Shown here in pieces: positions 60,094 through 64,000 of a stretch of DNA of 64,000 nt. The DNA lies in NCBI GenBank assembly GCA_030835025.1, contig JAUQWS010000071.1, positions 84,365-148,364 of the forward strand, read 5' to 3'. A program made the translations under genes and the position numbers. This DNA comes from Ignavibacteria bacterium. GTDB taxonomy: Bacteria > Bacteroidota > Ignavibacteria > Tepidaquicellales > OLB5. Numbering within the stretch: position 1 is the first letter of the stretch; every line of letters starts with the position of its first letter. The notes under the pieces are model-generated. The model was not told where the DNA came from, ran no database searches, and saw only the letters and a program-made list of their open reading frames with translations.

Positions 60094-60798
60094 CTATTCC
60101 ATTCTGTATTCTTTAAGGATTTTCATGATCCCTTCAGCTCCGATATTAAACAATGGGTCAACAAAACAGAGCCCGTTTTGAAATTGTTTGCCTTTCTGTT
60201 TGTAAGGATTATCATTCAAATAAGAATACATATCCTGGTAGATAAGTCTGATTCCGTTGCTTTCAAAATGCGCCTTATCCTGGTATGCACTTGCAGCAGC
60301 GCCGCTTATGTATTCATCCCCATTAAAGTGTTTAATAATATTGATAACGGATTCTTCTTTCTTACCCGGTATGTGATAATTGCTGGTGCGGACTATCGTT
60401 CTTGAAATGCCAAGCAATTTTAATATGTCATCCAGAATTTGGAGATTCAGTTCGGTTAGATTGTTAATATATTTTGTCCTGAAAATAGTGTACTCTATAA
60501 ACTCAATATTTTCTTTAAATAAAGAGTGATTTCTGTAATTATTGAATATTTTATAAACGTGTTTGTTTCTCCAGTTTTCATTATTGATCTTAAGGTTTAT
60601 TATTTTTTCGAAATCACTGTGGCTTTCCAAAGGAATATCAAGATACGATTCCGAATCTAATTTTGCTCTGCGGGTGAAATCTTTTTTTTCAAATTCACTG
60701 GAATCGTTTATGACAAAGACATCACAGCTGTATACCTTGTGTAAAAAGCCCAGCCAGGGCAAATAATACGGTTGGTGAATTGCAATTTTTCTGGCCAT
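60094..60798 (-). CDS. WbqC family protein (first paralogue)
   Basis: This 234-residue protein starts KIAIHQPYYLPWLGFLHKVY, the hallmark of the WbqC family, followed by CDVFVINDSSEFEKKDFTRR, and has INNLTELNLQILDDILKLLG and GAAASAYQD near the end. WbqC proteins are found in O-antigen clusters and are thought to take part in aminosugar acylation, but the reaction is not established to my knowledge. A paralogue lies just upstream (60928-61629). Confidence 0.88.
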   Translation of the reverse strand: MARKIAIHQPYYLPWLGFLHKVYSCDVFVINDSSEFEKKDFTRRAKLDSESYLDIPLESHSDFEKIINLKINNENWRNKHVYKIFNNYRNHSLFKENIEFIEYTIFRTKYINNLTELNLQILDDILKLLGISRTIVRTSNYHIPGKKEESVINIIKHFNGDEYISGAAASAYQDKAHFESNGIRLIYQDMYSYLNDNPYKQKGKQFQNGLCFVDPLFNIGAEGIMKILKEYRME

Positions 60799-60927
60799 TT
60801 TGTAATTGGTTTTATTTTCTCTAAAAAGGGAAAAATATAATTTGTTTTGAAAGTGAGACTGTCCACAACAGCCTTGTTAGTATTTCAATGAACATCAGGT
60901 GAAATCGACAAACATACTGCGTAAACT

Positions 60928-61629
60928 CTATAGTTTCAGCAACGCTCTGGTTGATTCAACTCCGCAATTACATAATGCATCAATTATGGATAATCCCGGA
61001 ACAAAATCGGGTGTATTAAACTGTGTATATACAGGATGTTCAAAACTTTGACTGGAAAGTTTTATGTTATTTTCAGCAAACATATGATCTTGTTGATACT
61101 TGTGTGCTCCCCCACCATACATGTACTCAGTTGCATTTATTTCTTTGAGTATTGAAATAAGAAGCTCAGTGGCATTTCCAACACAATTTAAGCTCGAGCC
61201 CAATACAATTTTGGAGGTATTTATACCAAGCAGCGAGCAAAATGAAAAAATTATCCGATAATTGAACTTTGCAAGGTTTGTGTCTTCATTGTTCAGAAGC
61301 TCAGTTACAATAGGAAATATCTCTGAAAAGTAAGCAGCTTTTTTATAATTGACTTCAATTGTCTTGAGCAGTTTTTCGTTCCATTTCTTGGAATTATCGA
61401 TCTCGATCTCATTTATTAATTTTGTTCCGTTGTAAGTGCGGTTGATCGGGACCGTGATCCATTTTGGCTCTCCGCTTATGATCAATTTCACGCGGTTTGC
61501 CCAATAACCCCCTGTTTTCGGAAACTGGACATTGTCAAGTAATACAAAAATATCCGATCTAATTATTTTGTCAAAAAAGCCTAACCACGGAAGAAATGAT
61601 GGCTGATGAATTGCCGCTAACAAGTTCAA
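60928..61629 (-). CDS. WbqC family protein (second paralogue)
   Basis: This 233-residue protein begins LAAIHQPSFLPWLGFFDKII, followed by SDIFVLLDNVQFPKTGGYWA, and has ANRVKLIISGEPKWITVPIN and YMYGGGAHKYQQDHMF. It differs strongly from the adjacent paralogue, which suggests the two act on different substrates or as a pair. The context is a surface polysaccharide operon. Confidence 0.88.
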   Translation of the reverse strand: MNLLAAIHQPSFLPWLGFFDKIIRSDIFVLLDNVQFPKTGGYWANRVKLIISGEPKWITVPINRTYNGTKLINEIEIDNSKKWNEKLLKTIEVNYKKAAYFSEIFPIVTELLNNEDTNLAKFNYRIIFSFCSLLGINTSKIVLGSSLNCVGNATELLISILKEINATEYMYGGGAHKYQQDHMFAENNIKLSSQSFEHPVYTQFNTPDFVPGLSIIDALCNCGVESTRALLKL

Positions 61630-61689
61630 GTCCTTTTAAAATATGTTATCAATTGTTCCCGATAATTTGATGAACCGGTAGAAACTGTC

Positions 61690-62430
61690 TCAGATAATAT
61701 CTTTTACAACAATATTTGCAATCGATTCATGCTGAGCAATCTGCTTTTCGGCATTTGCTCTGATAGCATTTTTAAGCTTATCGAACTGAGGTATTCTATC
61801 TTCGGTCCACCAGGTGTCATGTGTATTTACCTGCACCTTTTTCACAGATTCATCTTCCAGTAAGTCCCGAATAGTTTTCTCTCTCCATCTGCCGTTTGAG
61901 TCTGATACATAGTGAATATCACTTCCAAACAATTGAGGATTATAAGCATTTACCAGTCCGGCGTAGTTTTCTTTGTATTTCAGGCTTTCAGAGTTGGGGT
62001 TATGATAAGAAAAAGACCGAATTTCGGTTTTCAATTCCCTTTCCATAAAGGAAGCTTCATAAGCAATATGTTCCTCAATATTCTTGAATACTTCATTACC
62101 GTAAAAACTGCAGTCAAAATGTAGTCCGATATCGTGGCCTATTTTTGTCCAGTTCCTGAAAACTGCAATATTCTCCTTATCCCAGAAGTTGTAATGGTTC
62201 GAATGAAGCTGGATGAATAATGTAGACCTAATTCCCTGAGAGTGATCAAGCTTTGCAAGAATATCCATCTGGTCAACATTATATTCAACGTCATGCCTCC
62301 AGATAACAAATGAATCTAAATTACCGAAATCTGTGTAACCAACTGAAGTGAATCTGGATTTTGCAAGTTTTAAAAGGCTTGTATACTCATTAAGAGTAAA
62401 AGGGCAGTTGGTTTTGATAAAATTAGTCAT
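61690..62430 (-). CDS. Polysaccharide deacetylase-like (NodB-fold) protein
   Basis: This 246-residue protein has FVIWRHDVEYNVDQMDILAK (HD metal motif), RSTLFIQLHSNHYNF, HDIGLHFDCSFYGNE and RSFSYHNPNS, giving the ordered His/Asp motifs of a NodB-fold deacetylase. KVQVNTHDTWWTED near the C-terminus provides a further histidine. It is the second deacetylase-like protein in the cluster. Its ATG overlaps the DegT stop codon by one base (TAATG), so the genes are coupled. Confidence 0.78.
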   Translation of the reverse strand: MTNFIKTNCPFTLNEYTSLLKLAKSRFTSVGYTDFGNLDSFVIWRHDVEYNVDQMDILAKLDHSQGIRSTLFIQLHSNHYNFWDKENIAVFRNWTKIGHDIGLHFDCSFYGNEVFKNIEEHIAYEASFMERELKTEIRSFSYHNPNSESLKYKENYAGLVNAYNPQLFGSDIHYVSDSNGRWREKTIRDLLEDESVKKVQVNTHDTWWTEDRIPQFDKLKNAIRANAEKQIAQHESIANIVVKDII

Positions 62431-63596
62431 TATGAAAAATGTTTGATTGTCTTACTTAAGCCTTCTGCGTAGATCTCAATCTTCTCATCTTCTATTGGAC
62501 TTAAAACCGTATTAAACATTCGGGGTACAAGATATTCAGCATTAGGGCAGGAACCGCCGGAGTAATCCACTTTGCCTTCGTAATGCGGGCATGCAGTTGG
62601 GCAGCCTTTTGTATATGCCATAGGCACCTGGAAGATGGGGTATCTGTAAACCGGACTTGGTTCAAGACCAAATGCTCCATACGGCATGAATGCAGGAAGA
62701 AAATATGTAGCACCGTTCTCCTTAAGAACTTCCATAAACTTCTTGTAATCTATGCCAAATTCTTCACCTTTGAAAGTACATGCCCAAATATGGTATGAAC
62801 TCCAGTTCTTGGGGAGCACTTGCTGCTCGATCAGCCACTCACATCCTTTTATGGCTTCTGCATATAGCTTTGCCAATTCGTGATCTTTTCGGACATATTC
62901 TTTTGCATGTTTCCACTGTGCTATTGCAATTGCTGCAATTATTCCGGGCATTTGGTAGTTCCAGTTAATCCTTTCCGGGATCCTGCCAAACTTTGTAAAG
63001 TTTGATCTTTGGCCAAAATCTTTATTGTTTATAGCCAGGAATCCGCCCTGTCCCGTACTCAGCTGCTTTCTATGATTAAAACTGAATGCCGCAAAATCAC
63101 CGTGCAGCCCCGCGTACTTTCCATTTTGCTGTGCAAACAAGGCATGTGCACAATCTTCTATCACCGGGATATTGTTCGCTTTCGCAATTTCCATGATCTT
63201 ATCCATATCACACATGCTTCCAAACAGATGAGTACAAATAATTGCTTTAGTCCTGGATGTGATCTTGCTTTCAATGGATTCCGGATCTGCGTTCATTGTG
63301 TTAAGATCCACATCTGCAAAAACCGGTACACCATTATGATACATTACAGCCATTCCGGCAAAAGTAACAATAGGATCTACAATTACTTCATCACCCGGAC
63401 CAATACCTACAGTCTGAAGTGCAATGTGCAGAGCACCCATGCAGGAATTAACAGCTATTATTTTTTCGGCGGCAAAGTCTTTTGAAATAACATCCACCAG
63501 TTCTTCAATTACTTTCTCTGAAGCACTGTCCTGATTGTTATCAAGCCAGCGCCTCAACATATCAAATTCCTCGTTTGTATATCTTTTAGTTGCCAT
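62430..63596 (-). CDS. DegT/DnrJ/EryC1/StrS family aminotransferase
   Basis: This 388-residue PLP enzyme has VNSCMGALHIALQTVGIGPG, DEVIVDPIVTFAGMAVMYHN, VIEDCAHALFAQQNGKYAGL and the PLP lysine Lys177 in AAFSFNHRKQLSTGQGGFLA. The family transaminates nucleotide-linked keto-sugars to make aminosugars. Near the C-terminus three cysteines occur in CPTACPHYEGKVDYSGGSCP. The neighbouring Gfo/Idh/MocA gene may supply the keto-sugar. The ATG lies directly after that gene's stop codon. Confidence 0.93.
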   Translation of the reverse strand: MATKRYTNEEFDMLRRWLDNNQDSASEKVIEELVDVISKDFAAEKIIAVNSCMGALHIALQTVGIGPGDEVIVDPIVTFAGMAVMYHNGVPVFADVDLNTMNADPESIESKITSRTKAIICTHLFGSMCDMDKIMEIAKANNIPVIEDCAHALFAQQNGKYAGLHGDFAAFSFNHRKQLSTGQGGFLAINNKDFGQRSNFTKFGRIPERINWNYQMPGIIAAIAIAQWKHAKEYVRKDHELAKLYAEAIKGCEWLIEQQVLPKNWSSYHIWACTFKGEEFGIDYKKFMEVLKENGATYFLPAFMPYGAFGLEPSPVYRYPIFQVPMAYTKGCPTACPHYEGKVDYSGGSCPNAEYLVPRMFNTVLSPIEDEKIEIYAEGLSKTIKHFS

Positions 63597-63598
63597 TA

Positions 63599-64000
63599 CT
63601 ATAATTTAACGGATTTGTTCGTATTTACGGATGTTTCTATTGCTTTGATCAGGCTGAAATTCAAATAGCTTTCATCAAACGAGTTCAAGGGTACTTTATT
63701 GTTCTCTATAGAGAATATAAGCTCATCGAATTGCAGCATCAAATCTATTTTCGGCTGTTGCACATCAATTGTTGTACTTTCGAGCACATTCTTTTCTTTA
63801 TAAAATAAATCGCTGCCCGAAATACTTTTTTGAGTTCCCCAGATATCCAGATTGAAGTCACTTTTGACCGTGGCGGAAGCGGAACACAGAAACTCCCCGA
63901 TTGCACCGCTTTCAAACTCAATAATTACGGCAAAAGTATCCTTTATCCACTCTTTTTTCAATTCAAAAGCATTCCCAAAAGCCGAAACTCTCAGGATCCT
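63599..64000 (-). CDS. Gfo/Idh/MocA family oxidoreductase (partial, N-terminus beyond window)
   Basis: The reverse strand is open from the window edge to a stop at 63599, about 133 codons, reading RILRVSAFGNAFELKKEWIK then DTFAVIIEFESGAIGEFLCS and ending KAIETSVNTNKSVKL. This is the C-terminal half of a Gfo/Idh/MocA dehydrogenase (strand-forming sheet plus the final helix). The NAD-binding domain and start are outside the window. Next to a DegT aminotransferase it probably oxidises a nucleotide sugar to give the keto substrate (inference). Confidence 0.82.
   Translation of the reverse strand, partial: RILRVSAFGNAFELKKEWIKDTFAVIIEFESGAIGEFLCSASATVKSDFNLDIWGTQKSISGSDLFYKEKNVLESTTIDVQQPKIDLMLQFDELIFSIENNKVPLNSFDESYLNFSLIKAIETSVNTNKSVKL

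Noticed and set aside
63009-63485. 158-residue plus-strand open frame
   Set aside because: It is antisense to the DegT aminotransferase gene, which has all the family motifs, so it is a shadow frame.
1-64000. tRNA, rRNA or integrated phage
   Set aside because: I looked through the intergenic gaps for tRNA arm motifs and found none; no integrase, phage structural gene or rRNA stretch was seen. A tRNA scan would be decisive.

Overview
The window is chromosomal DNA from a Bacteroidota/Ignavibacteria-type (FCB group) bacterium. Four large secreted proteins end in a type IX secretion C-terminal sorting domain containing the motif (Q/A)NYPNPFNP or YPNPFNP, which is typical of Ignavibacteria and relatives. 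The E1 alpha/beta fused dehydrogenase, PurT and DUF4173 membrane proteins fit the same group. One promoter matches the Bacteroidota TTG-N17-TAnnTTTG form. Composition is moderately AT-rich throughout. I see no rRNA, tRNA, CRISPR array, prophage or replication origin.

Layout. 1-16.9 kb is housekeeping and small enzymes: two DinB-superfamily genes, malic enzyme, a DCC thiol-oxidoreductase, a co-directional run (peptidase S51/SnoaL fusion, purT, methyltransferase, lipocalin-like protein, GNAT, Methyltransf_32), phosphoglucose isomerase, a dienelactone-hydrolase-like protein, fused 2-oxoacid dehydrogenase E1, ferritin and an S4-domain protein. 17-27 kb has adenine deaminase, GNAT, PaiB-like, DUF2007 and epimerase genes, then a five-gene operon with a winged-helix regulator among integral membrane proteins, then VOC and esterase genes.

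28-36.5 kb carries most of a kynurenine (tryptophan catabolic) pathway: 3-hydroxyanthranilate dioxygenase, ACMS decarboxylase-like amidohydrolase, cyclase-type kynurenine formamidase, kynureninase and kynurenine 3-monooxygenase, interleaved with GyrI-like, FKBP-TPR and nitrobindin-like genes. Tryptophan 2,3-dioxygenase and the steps after ACMS decarboxylation are not in the window. 36.6-49 kb encodes lipoproteins and T9SS cargo. 49-55.7 kb has dxr, rseP, a serB-serA fusion and a CorC/HlyC-type protein. 55.7-64 kb is a minus-strand surface-polysaccharide cluster: flippase, glycosyltransferase, methyltransferase, two deacetylase-like proteins, two WbqC proteins, a DegT aminotransferase and a Gfo/Idh/MocA protein cut by the window edge.

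The most unusual layer is the repeat content. Two paralogous S23-type four-helix-bundle genes (one with an in-frame stop) each sit in a roughly 0.4 kb unit with short AT-rich inverted ends, wedged tightly between unrelated genes; solitary sequences resembling those ends occur at other gene boundaries. A Y1/RAYT transposase gene is bracketed by REP-like hairpins, one of which encodes the last residues and stop codon of kynureninase. Four palindromes are headed by GTAG, like REP elements. Palindromic repeats are also inserted in frame inside the sorting domains of two T9SS proteins, comparable in principle to Rickettsia palindromic elements. All functional calls rest on reading the sequence; no database search was run.
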